The position numbers were made by a program, and so were the translations under genes. Source: Trichobilharzia szidati (taxonomy: Eukaryota > Platyhelminthes > Trematoda > Strigeidida > Schistosomatidae). From it: DNA of 64,000 nucleotides. The notes under the pieces were generated by a model. The model saw only the letters and a program-made list of their open reading frames with translations. It searched no databases and had not been told where the DNA came from. Where the stretch lies: positions 114,754,110 through 114,818,109 of the forward strand of contig OX235279.1 of assembly GCA_944472155.2 (NCBI GenBank), read 5' to 3'. Of this stretch, positions 34,113 to 45,804 are shown in pieces (the first letter of the stretch is position 1; each line of letters opens with the position of its first letter).

Positions 34113-34742
34113 TCACAAGATCTCTCGGGTTCCATTAGAGCATTCACGAAACCCCAAAGATGCTAACCGTGACGACATATCAGGATCCTTCGAACTACTT
34201 TCCACAGTTCCAGAAATTGTACGGATAGTACTGCAAGACAAGTCCACAACACCAAGCTTACATTCCCAGAAGATATCGCGACTTTCACACCCTCTAAAAG
34301 AGGGATGCACGACCGGGGCCCTCGGGACTCTAAGAATCAATGACTGGAGACAATAGGTGACATGGCTCAAAATCGTTGTCAGTGGCGCAGATGTATTCAG
34401 TCTCTGTAATATTTCATATTCCTTTCTACCATTACTCATTCTGTTTCACTCTTATACTTGTCAAAACTCCATTGATTCTCTTCACTCATTTTCTTCTTTA
34501 GCCTTGTGTGCGAGGATATGGTTTTTTAGTGACGTCCTTACCTTCCAAACACAGGCAAGCCCCAGAATTTTTAACATCCTCGAAAGAAACAACTCTTAGT
34601 ACTACCCAAGGCTGCAAACAGGTGTCAAATGTTTGTTTTAAGATCACCCCAAAATTTCCCAGTGCATCCGAAACTCTTCTTATCTGGGTGGTGCAAAGAG
34701 AGGTGAACAAAATTGCAGAAATCAAAACAGCAACTCCTTAGG
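34113..34742. repeat. Unclassified sequence with overlapping open frames (copy 2)
   Basis: Duplicate of 8831-9460. The 31-nt GT..AG segment on the minus strand is conserved at 34231-34261. Confidence 0.35.
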
Positions 34743-34921
34743 AACGCGTAAATAAGGAGAGCAGGACTGCATATATTTAGCTACTGAATAATCCTAACGA
34801 CTAGAGCTAATGAGGATATTTCATTTCCGTTGCTTGGTGAAACGTTCTATTCGAAACGTCTCAGACAGGCCTAAGCAGGCTTGGACACATGAAATTCATA
34901 CCTACATTTAACGGACAGTGT

Positions 34922-35472
34922 CCCACATATTTCAAGTTTTACTTCGAGGTACAAGTATTTAGGCCTATTTTAATCCTCTCCTGATAAGTGTCTCAGCTTA
35001 TTCATTCTCCTCTTGAACAGGTCGATTGAGGCTACAAACATTAGTGCTTCCGAGAGTCGCATCCACGAGTTAACGACTCCGTAAGAGAATCAGTGCTTCA
35101 CTCTGATATTGATCCTGCTGTCTGAAGTGAAGACAGACCAACTCCACATTAATTTCTGATAATTTTGAACATCCTGAGTAGATGGTCTGTCTGCTTAAAG
35201 TATGACGAGATCACAGATACACAACTTCATTCCTCATTGCTGTAGTCATACGCGTTACTGCCCTTTCAACTCTTTCTATAATGAGTTCTATTTTTGGCGA
35301 AGGTTGGTTCCCTGGAAGCATTTTTCTAGTCTTTACCGCACCAGATTTATATACGGAGTGGTACACACTTCATCGGTGATTCTACTAAAGGTTCAGGGAT
35401 CTAAGGCTACGAGCTGTCACTGTGTGCCACAGGCTGTAGGCTACGATTTACGGTGATGCGTAATTCCATGTG
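34922..35472 (-). pseudogene. LINE C-terminal fragment (copy 2)
   Basis: Duplicate of 9640-10190. Confidence 0.6.
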
Positions 35473-35733
35473 CACCTGATATGAAAGCAGTGTAATTCTG
35501 TATGTCACATTCAGTGACATTTGCGTGCACTATTCAGACTTCGATACATTAATGGGAGTATGAATTCTTTCGACCAATCTAACTGATTGTTGTGATTTGT
35601 TTGCGACGTAGGCATGTGGTTGTTAACAACACATGGTATATTATAGTTACCAAACTGTCAGAAATAAAACGAATGTGATTGGTTGTATAACATAGATAAA
35701 TGCATCAAAACTGTCTAATAGGATTAACACGAA

Positions 35734-37252
35734 CTCTTTGGACCTATCTGACTGATTGTTGAGATTTGTTTGCGACAGAAGCGGTCGTTGTGAACATCAG
35801 GCTTGCTCCAAATTTTGTCACATATTTACAGAACCATAGGGGAATTGATGAACCCAGGTACTTCGCTAGTATACAGGATATATATCACTGTCAAATACAA
35901 AACCAGATTGGAGAACATCTTTATCAACTTGGTCAAAGTAGGTGATGCTGGGTAGTTTTTCCGTTGAAAACATGTTGGGAACTCGGTGGAAGTGGCTATC
36001 TTACGTTGCACTTTGACCAACTTTTGGCCACATATCAACCCGACCAAAACTGCCCATCTATTCACTCCAACTAAATACATTCTCCAACTGGGTATCTTGT
36101 AGCACACAACTATATACTGTTGTTCAGAAATTTTCAAGTCGATCCTAACTGTATCCAATTAATAAAGGATTTTCTTCATCTAGTTGAGTAAGCTGCACTT
36201 AGCTCAGAAATTAGTTTGCTGCTCAAAATCGAAATTCGGGTTATTTAGGAAACAAATCAATATCATCTTAAAATGTATGCTCACGTTTAGAGATTTAAAA
36301 TGTCAAACACAACACTCACCTCAATCTACGCATACGTGGCGCCTTCATGCAAAGATTTGACCACTTAGATGAATGTAAGAACTTTCAATTTTCAGGGGTG
36401 CATATACCTATAAATTGAAATAACAACTAATTCTTCAGGGGATGAGGGTTATAGAATCGCCGAGTATGTATGTTTAACTCTATAATTAGAAAAGACATTG
36501 AACATGCTTTCCATGCACTGGTAATTCAACAGCCAGGCTTGTTTCTAAGATGAAGATATCACCGAATTTATCACCTTTGCCCTGTACTGCATTAGGCCTT
36601 CTGATCGACTTGTATTCTCATCTGAATAGTGTTAAGGGATTCTCTAACTTTAGTGTTTACCTGGATTGGCAGTCCACTTCAGTAACTTCATTCAGGCTAA
36701 GCTCGCATTACCCAGTGTTTATGTATGACTGACGCTTATGTCTATGACCTACAGGTCACACTTTCATCACTCGAACAACATACTGATACCCAGTTTTAGG
36801 CATGAACTCATGGCCATGGACTATCCCTAAGTTTGGTCACATATGGGATGATCATTCCTTTCTGTGGAAGTGTTAAAATTTGTAGGCAATCTATGACATT
36901 ACTTGGAGATCATTTCATAATAATGACTCACAAAGCTGTTGGCGAAATGTACTTTGTTTACATCAGTGATTCGAAGGCCATATAGCCATATGGCCATCTA
37001 TATTGGTGGCGGATTGCTTCTTCAATTTCGTATAATCTTTCATTTGAAAATCACAAGTGACCAAATAAGCGAAGCCATTCATTATGTCTTTTAGTCAATC
37101 CCGATTATGAGTTGCGGTATGTACTATTAAAGATCAAAAATTGCTCTGGTATCATTAGAACCGCGTGCTTACTTCATTCTTCTTGTAAATTCACTAAAGC
37201 TTATTCCAAGTAGAATGAAATTCTGGACTCCTCTGGTCACCATTCACATAAG
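35734..37252. other. No recognised gene
   Basis: Starts with a diverged 45-bp repeat (35732-35776). A minus-strand frame of 110 codons (35826-36158) and a plus frame of 60 codons (36550-36732) carry no recognisable domain. The rest is AT-rich and looks non-coding. Confidence 0.35.
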
Positions 37253-37527
37253 TGAGACCCCAACAACCAGTTAGATTTTATTAAGTAGGTCATCCTTGAT
37301 ATAATTTGTTTTCGGTGAAACATACTACAGACTTGTCTTTGAATGACCGACGTATCTTATAGCATTTCCGTTGTGCACATATTGAACAGTGGATCGATTT
37401 CCATTTCCCTTGTGGCGTTAGGCAATTCTCCAGAATTACAAGCCGCAGCATTCATCACTGAACATTGGGTGATGATGCCCCCTATTCTAGTCGATTTGTT
37501 TCTCTGGAAGGTAACTGTCAAGCATCC
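37253..37527 (-). repeat. LTR2 family, truncated solo LTR
   Basis: Starts (as the minus-strand 3' end) at TGAGACCCCAACAACC and matches 47485-47759. At 37526 it jumps, over a CATC microhomology, to CATCCACGCCACTC, which in the longer copy lies just outside the other end of the LTR (48047). So about 300 bp of the LTR are deleted. The LINE-A 3' end joins directly afterwards. Confidence 0.8.
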
Positions 37528-38043
37528 ACGCCACTCCAATACACAATATCGAATGTCGTTTTTACGAGCTAGTACAAAACAATTTGGTTTCTTTGTGCTC
37601 GTCTCTTGATTGCGAGGTATAGGTTCCTGATCTTCGGTAAACTTCAGTATAGCTCGTCCCGCCAGTCGACTGTCGTAGCTTCGGTTGACTGCAAAAGGAG
37701 TAGTGCAGGGATTAATTATATTTGGTTTGTAGTATGAGGTGTGTTATGACTGTTACTACTGTGAATTGAGTTGATCCTTTCGCCAGTTAGTCCTCCGGTA
37801 TCGTCGTCAAAAGAAAAGAGATAATAATGGATTCAATTAGTGACGTTATTCAGACTAACGGACAGAAAAAGAAGTAAAGAAAACGTGAAAACAAACAGCC
37901 GATTAAATGTGAAGTTGATATATGTGTATATATCGGTAATAATAATAAGTGTAGTTAGAGTTCTCAGGAGAGCAGAACGGGAGAGAATGCAAAGAAGTAA
38001 AACGACGAACTTAGTTGTCTACCCACGAATAGTGTATGGGATT

Positions 38044-39445
38044 TTAAGGGGATAGGCCATTTGGATGCAGTCCTTGCGTCGCCGCATGGTTGTCCAGCCT
38101 TCGCTTAAAGGCGTCCACAGACGGTGCCATAGCTACATCTGCCGGTAAGGAATTCCAGGGACAAGAAACCCGCGGTGAAAAGAAGTGGGAGCGCACCTGG
38201 TTCTTTGCCCTCTGGTGAGCTGTCCTTCTGGGATTTCCACGAGGAAGCCTATACCTACTCAACGGCAGAACACCTTTGTTTGGGTGATTCTGGTCATTTG
38301 TTACCTTGTAGGTAGTAATCGAACTTCCCTAAGCCGAAGGTAGCTAAGTGTCAATAGGCCTAATCTCTTTAGCCTTTCACCATATGCTTTACTTCGGAGA
38401 CCAACTACTCCTTTTGTCTTTGGACACTTTCCAAGTGGTTGGCGTCTCTTCTAAGCAGTTGTGGGTGCAATAATATTATGCACGTCAAGGTGTGGTCTGA
38501 CGTATGTTTTATGCAACCTTAGAAAGAGCTCAGGAGTGAGTGCACCTAACTGTCTATGTGTAAAGTGTATGACCGCATATGCCCTCGCTACATTCCCCGT
38601 GTAATTTACGCTTGTGTCCATTTTCTCCGTTAGAACTAGACCTAAGTCACGTCCCGACGTTGAGCAGGACAAGCTTTCATTGCACAGGGTGTAACTTGCA
38701 TTCTGTAGTCTACAGGTGCGTAACTTCACTACTTTGCACTTTTTCAGGTTGAAAGTCATGCTACTGGCCACCGCACAGTCTTCCAGAAACCTTAGATCTG
38801 CCTGCAGTCTATCTGAGTCCTCCGGACACTTTATCACCCTCCATATTTTCACGTCGTCGGCGTATAGAAGAGTCGGGCAGCTTAGACGGTATGGTAGATC
38901 ATTGATAAAAATCGAAAACATCGGTGGTCCTAGGATAGAACCCTGAGACATTCCTGATGACGGGGGCGGTCATGGTGAACAGTGTCGAATGCCTTCTCAA
39001 AGTCTAGGAAGACCACATGGACTGGAACATTCACATCCCAGCATGATGTCCAATCGTCCCAAGCTGATAGTAGGTTTGTTACACAGGATCTGCCTTTCCT
39101 GAAACTGTGTTGGACTTCATGGAGTACATTAAACCTATCGAAGTAATCCCTGATGTGATCATCAATAACAATTTCCAGTACTTTTGATACCACTGGGAGT
39201 AGGGCTACTGGTTTACAACTAGTGGCATTTTGCCTATCCCCATCCTTGAAGATCTGAGGAAAGATGGCTCTTTTCCATTCCCTTGGCAGTTTCCCCGAGT
39301 CCATCAAGTGTTGGAACAAGTCGCATAAGGGCCTACAGAGAGCTTCAGCGCACTGTTTCCGAACAGATGGCCTGATGCCGTCACAACCTGGGGACTTCCC
39401 AGGTGTGAGTCGCCGTAGCTTCCTTAGTATTATTGCGGGGTTCAT
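38044..39445 (-). pseudogene. LINE-A reverse transcriptase (minus copy), frameshifted
   Basis: Frame 39445-38930 has LRRLTPGKSPGCDGIRPSV, LPREWKRAIFPQIFKDGD, VQHSFRKGRSCVTNLLSAW and motif A VVFLDFEKAFDTVHHD, then breaks. Frame 38951-38451 has SQGSILGPPMFSIFINDL (motif B), LLYADDVKIWRV (motif C) and the downstream FNLKKCKVVKLRTC, with the cysteine that is a stop codon in the plus copy. The C-terminal block RLPRGNPRRTAHQRAKNQV and WNSLPADVAMAPSVDAFKRR is in a third frame (38262-38044). Confidence 0.85.
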
Positions 39446-39782
39446 TTAAGGAGTAGTCACTAGGTCTTCCTCCTGTGAAATAGTAGTACCAGCATTTTGG
39501 TCCATAATGGTAATACCCACATTGCTGTTTAGCTGTTTGGCAAAGGCTAAACTGAATGTTTCAGCCATCTCCAGACGAGTGACCGTTTGGGCTTACTAAG
39601 GCGCCTGCCCCCTGGTTGGTTGGTTTCCTTTCCCACATGAATCGGTACAAGTTTTTGTGGTTTGCTAGGAGATTTTTAGCTAGGTTAGCCTGGAATGACC
39701 TCCTGTCCCTCATGACTCCTGCATCTCACCGGTTCCTTAGTTCTAGGTATGCATCGTGGTCAGTCTGACTCTTAGATACGCT

Positions 39783-40876
39783 TCACGTAAACCAAGCCTT
39801 CCGCTTTGCTTGCAGAATACGTTGCGTGCCTCTCTTTAACCATAATGACTTTCTTCTGGGCTGTGTTGTGACTAAAGACACGGTGTCCGAGATTACTGTA
39901 TGAATAATCATTTTTACCACCTCACAGTGTTCATCCACAGGTATCTCATTCCATGCTAAGGGCCATTCTTCGTCGGTCAAAAGTCTCCTCCTTTCAGCAT
40001 AGTCAGCCTTGCTATAGCACAGACATGGTCGCATAACGTCCCACTGCAAGTGCCCACGGAGACCAAGATCGAAACCTATGACTGCATGGTCACTACTTCC
40101 TAAAGGAGTCATGATCTGGACCTTTTCAATGAGTAGTTGGTCACTAGTTAGAATGTAATCTAGTTTCGATGACTTTCCGCTAGGGCCCCACCTAGTGTCA
40201 TCTGCAACATTCTCAGTCAGTCCTGTATTTCGAATAGTTTGCAGTAGATTTCAGCCGAATTTCCCCTTAGCATACCCCAAGCCAAAGTTCAGTGGTGGCG
40301 CATTGAAATCTCCAGCTATGTTGATTTGGTCATAGCCCAAGTCCCGTATCCCAGTGATGGTGCTGAGCAGTAGTCGGTTGTGCTCTGCCCCACAGGTAGG
40401 TGTTTGGTAGATGCCACCCAGTAAATGCTTGGTGTGACCTACGGTGAAATGAGACCATATGGAGTCTGTGAGTTCAATAATTGGTGGGTCTGTTGCGTGT
40501 ACACATTTAAGTTGCCTGTCAAAGTACATGGCAACTCCCCTCTTTCCTTATTACCCCTGTCTCTCTTGACGATAACCATGTCACCTATACTGATTTCGTT
40601 GTCGGCGATAGTGGGGGTTACCCAGGTTTCAGCGAGAACGGTTGTTTTAAGGTGTAGGTGTGACTGGAGGTTTCTGAGTCCGCCTACTTTTGCTCCGAGT
40701 CCTCTCACATTGCCAAATAGGCAGCTGCCAGTGAGTCTCGCAACCTCAGTGTGATGTGGGGTTGTTGACTTTAAGCTGTCTGCTGGCAGGGAACTTACTG
40801 TTGGGATTAGTCGTCGTTTTTTCCTTGGATTTGGGTAGGACACTCGGTTGACACAGACTGTTATTCTCAGTAGCAC
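39783..40876 (-). pseudogene. LINE-A endonuclease (minus copy), frameshifted
   Basis: CLFGNVRGLGAKVGGLRNLQ and the catalytic LAETWVTP are in the frame ending at 40439; INIAGDFNAPPLNFG in the frame 40529-40251; TPLGSSDHAVIGFDLG and RKSLWLKRGTQRI in 40112-39783. At 40816-40822 the complementary strand carries AAAAAAC, the same heptamer as at the plus-copy ORF1/ORF2 overlap, but with one G fewer before it and without the 27 nt that form the hairpin there. Confidence 0.8.
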
Positions 40877-42422
40877 ATCGCCCTAGTGTCACTGAGACTT
40901 GGGGACGCATACAGGCCTCAGTTTGCCACCTCCTTATGGTTTGAGGTCTGCCTCCGCAGAATCGGATGTCTTCTCCCATTTTCCCCTTAGTCTCGTACCA
41001 CCGTTGAAGTACTATGGCCAACTGCATTGAATGTGACACTTAGGAGTCTTGGAGAACTTATCGGTGTGGGATGAGCGGCTCAAGGGAGTCGGAAAATGGA
41101 GATTGCTCAAAAAGCATCAAGGGCCATCTGAGATGCCAGCCATCTTCATTGCTGTACGTCATGCATGTGTTTTTCAAAAGCAGTGCCCGTTTCCAGCTCT
41201 AGAGCACCGTGTATGACCATGGAGGTAGAAGGCATCAGTTCGAGTGACTCCCTTGCCATTTGTCTGTGAGCCCATGGTCTATCATATCTCACTCTTATGC
41301 TAGAACTCCTGTTGATGGCTAGTACCTGAGCCATTAATAGTATTCTTTCGGCCTCTTCGACAGGGTTCAGTGTAACCCTTAATGGGGGTGGCTTACCCTG
41401 AGGCGTGTGGACACCCCTGTACAGCCTGCACAATTTCGCTGAACTAATGTTCAGACCTAATTTATTGCGCAAATTGGACCACTGTTCCTGACCAAACAGG
41501 GCTCGTTGTTCAAGCAAACTATCCTTGCTCACAGGCACATTGAAAAAGGTAAGAGAATTAGACCAACTGACCTCAGACTTGGGTTTAGCTTTTGGCTGCT
41601 TGTATTCCTTTGCAGCGTCAGTAGCTTTAGGCTTCATCAGGTTTTGACCAGTTTTTGTTGTGTTGCCAAGCTTGCTGGTGTATGCAAGTGGTGCTTTGGC
41701 GATTCTATCTTTCCCTGATGCTGTAGGTGCAACCTTGGGACTCTTCGCTTTATGAAGATTGGCATTTACTGCCAGTTGAACTGGAGTATCCTTCTTACTG
41801 TCTGTACCAAGTTTTGGTATTGTGGTGTCAGCAGGTGGCGGTTGCATGAGACTTTGTTGAGACACAAGAGTGGCGTGCTGTTTCTACTATGCGCAGACAC
41901 GCTGTGTGGGACTGTTCCAAGGTGACAAAGTGGGCAGATATACCAGAACCATGGGCATGGGTTATTTCTCATAAACTCATAGTATGATTTTGGCACCCCT
42001 TTGTCACAACAGCAGTGTACCCATCGTTTGAAAAAATCGCATTCCAAAGCTGAGTCAGTTTTAGAAATGATGACATTACACGCCTGACATTCGTCTCCCT
42101 TCCTTGATGACGCTTTCGAGGTCTTATGACGTCTCGGGCGTTTCCTTTCTGTTTTTCTGTGTTTCACGCGCTGGCTTTCAACGGATGCAGGTGCAGTATC
42201 CTTTCCACCTGGTATTCCCTGTGACGTTTCAGTGCTAGACTGTGGCAATGCAGGCGTAGGATCAGAACAGGTGAGACCTTCACGAGTCTTTAGGGTCGGT
42301 ATGCGAGATTGGGCAGATGTCCCTGGGTTATTGCCTCCTATGGCTGAAGCCCTTCTGACTGCAGAATATGGTGTTTTAGTGCTTTTTCTAAGGCTACTTT
42401 CAGCAGCCATGTTGACGATCAC
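40746..42422 (-). pseudogene. LINE-A ORF1 (minus copy), frameshifted
   Basis: Start at ATG 42413-42411 (MAAESSLRKSTKTPYSAVRR). The PHD-type finger is readable (CQACNVIISKTDSALECDFF, with a Cys to Phe change at one ligand, KRWVHCCCDKGVP, WYICPLC) in the frame ending at 41766. The RNA-binding half (SLTFFNVPVSKDSLLEQRAL, LCRLYRGVHTPQGKPPPLRV) is in the next frame, 41865-41146, and the C-terminal part in a third. Copy is non-functional. Confidence 0.8.
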
Positions 42423-42437
42423 TAAAACTTATGCTAG

Positions 42438-42787
42438 TTTGGTGTTTGACGGTATCGACGTTCACGAATTGTACGGAGTATACTAACGCAAGATCTTATA
42501 CCAACAACCACTATAGTGTTCGTTCTTCGAGTACCAAATGGTAAAGCAAAAGACCAGATTTTGTCGTCCAAATACGATATATATTTTGGGACCAAATCGC
42601 GGGTAGGAATGAATGCTTAGCTAGCTAGTAATCGTGCACGCACGTGACACGACGGAGCACCAAATGGCGGGGATGCTTGACCGTAAGCCTTCAGCTAAAC
42701 AAGTCGACTTAAACAGTGATGGTCAGCATCCAATGTTGAGTGATGATTGCTGTGGTTAATAATTTTGGGGAATTATTTACCGCTACA
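42438..42787 (-). repeat. 3' LTR of Gypsy element 1
   Basis: Starts TGTAGCGGTAAATAATTCC on the minus strand. It differs from the 5' LTR of the same element at several grouped positions (for example GATATATATTTTGGG against GTATTATATTTCGGG) but shares those positions with the 3' LTR of element 2, so LTR sequence has been exchanged between copies. Confidence 0.88.
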
Positions 42788-42803
42788 GCTCACTCCCCCC
42801 CTA
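42788..42803 (-). promoter_or_regulatory. Polypurine tract of Gypsy element 1
   Basis: Minus-strand sequence AGGGGGGGAGTGAGC lies directly before the LTR start TGTAGCGG. This is the position and composition of the plus-strand primer. It is identical in element 2 (60721-60736). Confidence 0.8.
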
Positions 42804-43192
42804 GTGGGTTTGTGAGGACCCTAAGACATGACCAGCCGGAAGTAAAAAAATCTCGATGGTTCCCTTATGGGTGAAAAAAATCTTCCGAGCGGCTTGATTG
42901 AGAGCCTGCTGGTCTGTCTGCCTATGCTAATAGGGTGTCTGTACATAGCTTCCTCGGTGTTGTTCGTTGGATCCCGTTCTTCGTTTGTTTCCTGTCCAGT
43001 GCCCGTTGCACCTGGAAAAGAAAACAAGAATGCTGAGAACCTTGTCAAGAAAAATGTACCAAATAAGCGTTTTTTTTACCAAAAAAATATGACATGCATC
43101 TACTATACAGTAAAATAATGTAAAGTTCAAAATATCGGGAAAAAAATATATATACATCTAATTTAATTTTATGTACGGTTATAGGAAAAATA

Positions 43193-45286
43193 TCATTTAC
43201 TTGTGTTAAATGACGCAACATAAAAAAATTGATGTGTGTTTCGTATCCCTAGGAGAACTAACGGAAGGGATTCAGTCCAGTGGGTGTTATTTGCAGCTGA
43301 TAAACCAGCTTTCAACTGTCTGTGTAGACGTTCTACCATACCATTCGCTTGAGGATGGTAGGCTGTTGTTCGAAAACGCATGCAACCAAGGATTTTAGTC
43401 AAAGCGAAGAATAAACCGCTTTCGAATTGCCGCCCACGATCAGTTGTTATGGAAGATGGGCATCCAAAGTTTGCGATCCATCTTTCTACAAAGACGCGTG
43501 CGACAGTTTCAGCAGATATATCCTTGATGGGTACTGCTTCAGGCCATCGTGTGAAGCGATCGATGCAGGTTAACATATAGGTGTATCCATGAGATTCTGG
43601 AAGGGGGCCAACTAAATCTATATGGACGTGTTCGAAACGGGCATCAGGGATAAGAAAAGTGCCAAGGGGGCTTTTAGTGTGTCTTATTACCTTGCACTTT
43701 TGGCAAGCTAAGCACGTCTGTGCCCATTCCCTTACTTCCTTGTTAATACCAGGCCAGCAAAACCTACTAGTTACGAGTTTGACAGTAGTTCGAATACCTG
43801 GATGGGATAAGCCATGCAACGTATTGAAGACGTTACGGCGATAACTTTTAGGCACGATGGGGCGAGGAGTACTAGTGGAAATGTCACACAGAATAGTATC
43901 CTTTCCTATACCTAAGGGTTTCTTGGCTAGTTGTAGAGTTGTTTTCGACAACTCACGCTGAAGCTCAATATCTTCTTTTTGAAGACGAGCCAGTTTTACA
44001 AGGTCTATGCCATCGATTTGGGTGAAAGAACAAATACGTGACAAGGCATCTGCCACAGTGTTGTTCACTCCGGAAACATGGCGAATATCTGATGTGAACT
44101 GTGAAACGTAATCTAGTTGTCGGGATTCCCTGGGTGAATACTTATCTGAAGTTGAGTTCAGAGAGTACGTCAGAGGTTTGTGGTCAGTGAAAATGGTGAA
44201 TTCACGACCCTCAACTGAATGTCGAAAGTGACGTATAGCACAGTACATAGCTAGAAGTTCTCTCCCGAATGTGCTGTACTTCGTTTCAGCTACTTGAAGG
44301 CGCCTCGAGAAAAAGGCGAGTGGTTGCCACTCGTTGTTAACTAGTTGTTGCAGAACTGCGCCGATTGCAGTGTCTGATGCATCAACCGAGATACTCAACG
44401 GTGCCGTTGGATCCTGATACATAAGAAGGGTGGCATCCGCAATAGCTTTCTTTACCTGAGTAAAAGCATGTCGAGCAGACGTGTCGAGTTCGATAGCCTT
44501 GTTGTTCCCTCGAAGGAGATCGGTTAATGGCTGAATTAGCGAAGCACAATTAGGAATAAAACGTCGGTAATAACTTACCAAGCCGTTAAAAGTGCGAAGG
44601 CATTTTACTGTCTTTGGCTCGGGAAAGTTCAGTATTGCTTCGACTTTAGTAGCCAGTGGGCGTATGCCCTGGCAGTCAATAGTGTGACCCAGAAAATCGA
44701 GTGAGTCAACGCCTATTTGACACTTCTGTATATTGATGGTAACACCATGTTGGCGTAACCTTTCAAATGCCAAGTCCAAGTGTCTAAGGTGAGTTTCCTT
44801 ATCTGGACTGGCAATGAGGCAGTCGTCTAAGTATGCGTATACAAAGTCGAGACCGCGAAATACTTCGTTGATGAAGCGTTGGAATGTTTGGGCCGCATTC
44901 CGGAGGCCGAATGGCATACGTAGAAATTCGAAAAGTCCGAAAGGCGTAATGATAGCCGTTTTCGGAATATCTTCCGTTGCCATCGGGATTTGGTTATATG
45001 CTTTAACCAAGTCGATTTTGGAGAGTATAGATGCTCCAGATAACGTTACCGTCAAGTCGTGTATGTGAGGCAAAGGGTAGCAATCAGGAGCTGTCTTGGC
45101 GTTCACTCGCCGGTAATCACCAGTGGGTCGCCAATCGTTGCTATCCTTTTTCGGTACCATATGCAACGGGGATGCCCATGGACTGTTCGATGGCCGAATG
45201 ATGCCAAGGGTGAGCATATGATCGAATTCGTTTCTGGCAATTCTCAGTTTATCAGGGGCCAGTCGTCGTGCTTTAGATGTCACGGG
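43193..45286 (-). pseudogene. pol: Gypsy element 1 pol: reverse transcriptase, RNase H, integrase (C-terminus deleted)
   Basis: Open for 696 codons after a nonsense codon at 45287-45289 (TAG where element 2 has CAG). Reverse transcriptase: [13 protein letters not shown] and [13 protein letters not shown]. RNase [31 protein letters not shown]. Integrase: HHCC finger (HGLSHPG ... CLACQKC) and the DDE triad in [18 protein letters not shown] and MVERLHR. After LGIRN the frame enters non-coding sequence at a deletion junction near 43240: 568 bp present in element 2 (61171-61738), including the GPY module, are missing. Confidence 0.9.
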
Positions 45287-45754
45287 CTATCCTGAGGTTA
45301 TGATGTGGTGCATAACATTGCTGGTTATACACGGGAGGTCGTTAGATGGGCAATTCAGTTCCGGATATTTGTCAACAATCGGTTGAAAAGTTGGATCGGG
45401 GATTGCTTTCATCTTAACGATTGACAAGCTGGGGCCACTGTAAGTTATGCCTTTGATAGACAAACTAGTAGTGTTGTCAATTAGTCGTTTACGGCGGACG
45501 TCTACGAGCAAATCATGATGATTAAGTAGGTCCGTGCCGATGATGGGCATTGTGACGTCAGCGATTAGGAAAATCCACTGAATAGGTTTGCGTAAACCTA
45601 CGTTCAGATAGACGTATTTCCGACCATAGGTTGCAATTGGTTTTCCATTTGCAGCCTGTAGGTTGAAGTTAGGATCCTTCTGTCGATCTGCTGCTGTAGC
45701 AGGAAGGACGCTGACTTCGGCGCCTGTGTCGACTAGATATCTAGTCTGGCTCAT
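45287..45754 (-). pseudogene. Gypsy element 1 aspartic protease region
   Basis: Retroviral-type protease with active-site block YLVDTGAEVSVLPA at about 45735-45695 and the flap/IIGTDLL block near 45545. It continues to the premature TAG at 45287-45289. The frame can be followed upstream of 45754 to about 45815 and so overlaps the end of gag in the -1 register, the usual relation of gag and pol. Confidence 0.85.
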
Positions 45755-45804
45755 TACATCATGGATGTAAAGTAAGCGGCTAGTGCCACCGGCGACGGTT
45801 GCCG

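Larger units (their letters stand above)
28316..35733 (+). repeat. Large direct segmental duplication, copy 2 (7418 bp)
   Basis: Second copy of the block 2825-10451, in direct orientation, starting 17.9 kb after the end of copy 1. The left junction is a few bases after a tRNA-Thr-like sequence (28236-28309), in the middle of what is the LINE-B endonuclease in copy 1. The right junction (35733) runs straight into a diverged second copy of a 45-bp sequence that also lies at 35562-35608 inside the block. Copy 2 lacks 200 bp found in copy 1 (between 30279 and 30280) and has a shorter (AAC)n run near 33765. Confidence 0.93.
37538..42437 (-). mobile_element. LINE-A, nearly full-length minus-strand copy, decayed
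   Basis: Contains 3' untranslated region (37538-38050), ORF2 (about 38050-40880) and ORF1 (about 40750-42422). Its 5' untranslated region is cut at 42437 by Gypsy element 1 and resumes at 47082. It matches the plus copy at 51.2-56.65 kb throughout. The 3' end (CACTCCAATACACAATATCG on the plus strand) corresponds to ATATTGGATATTGGAG of the other copy, so the family ends in short ATATTGG-type repeats and not in poly(A). Confidence 0.85.

Noticed and set aside
41506..41718. Small open frames antisense to LINE-A and Gypsy coding regions (also 43210-43844, 44814-45295, 61881-63796)
   Set aside because: They mirror the codon structure of the real genes on the other strand and have no own motifs.
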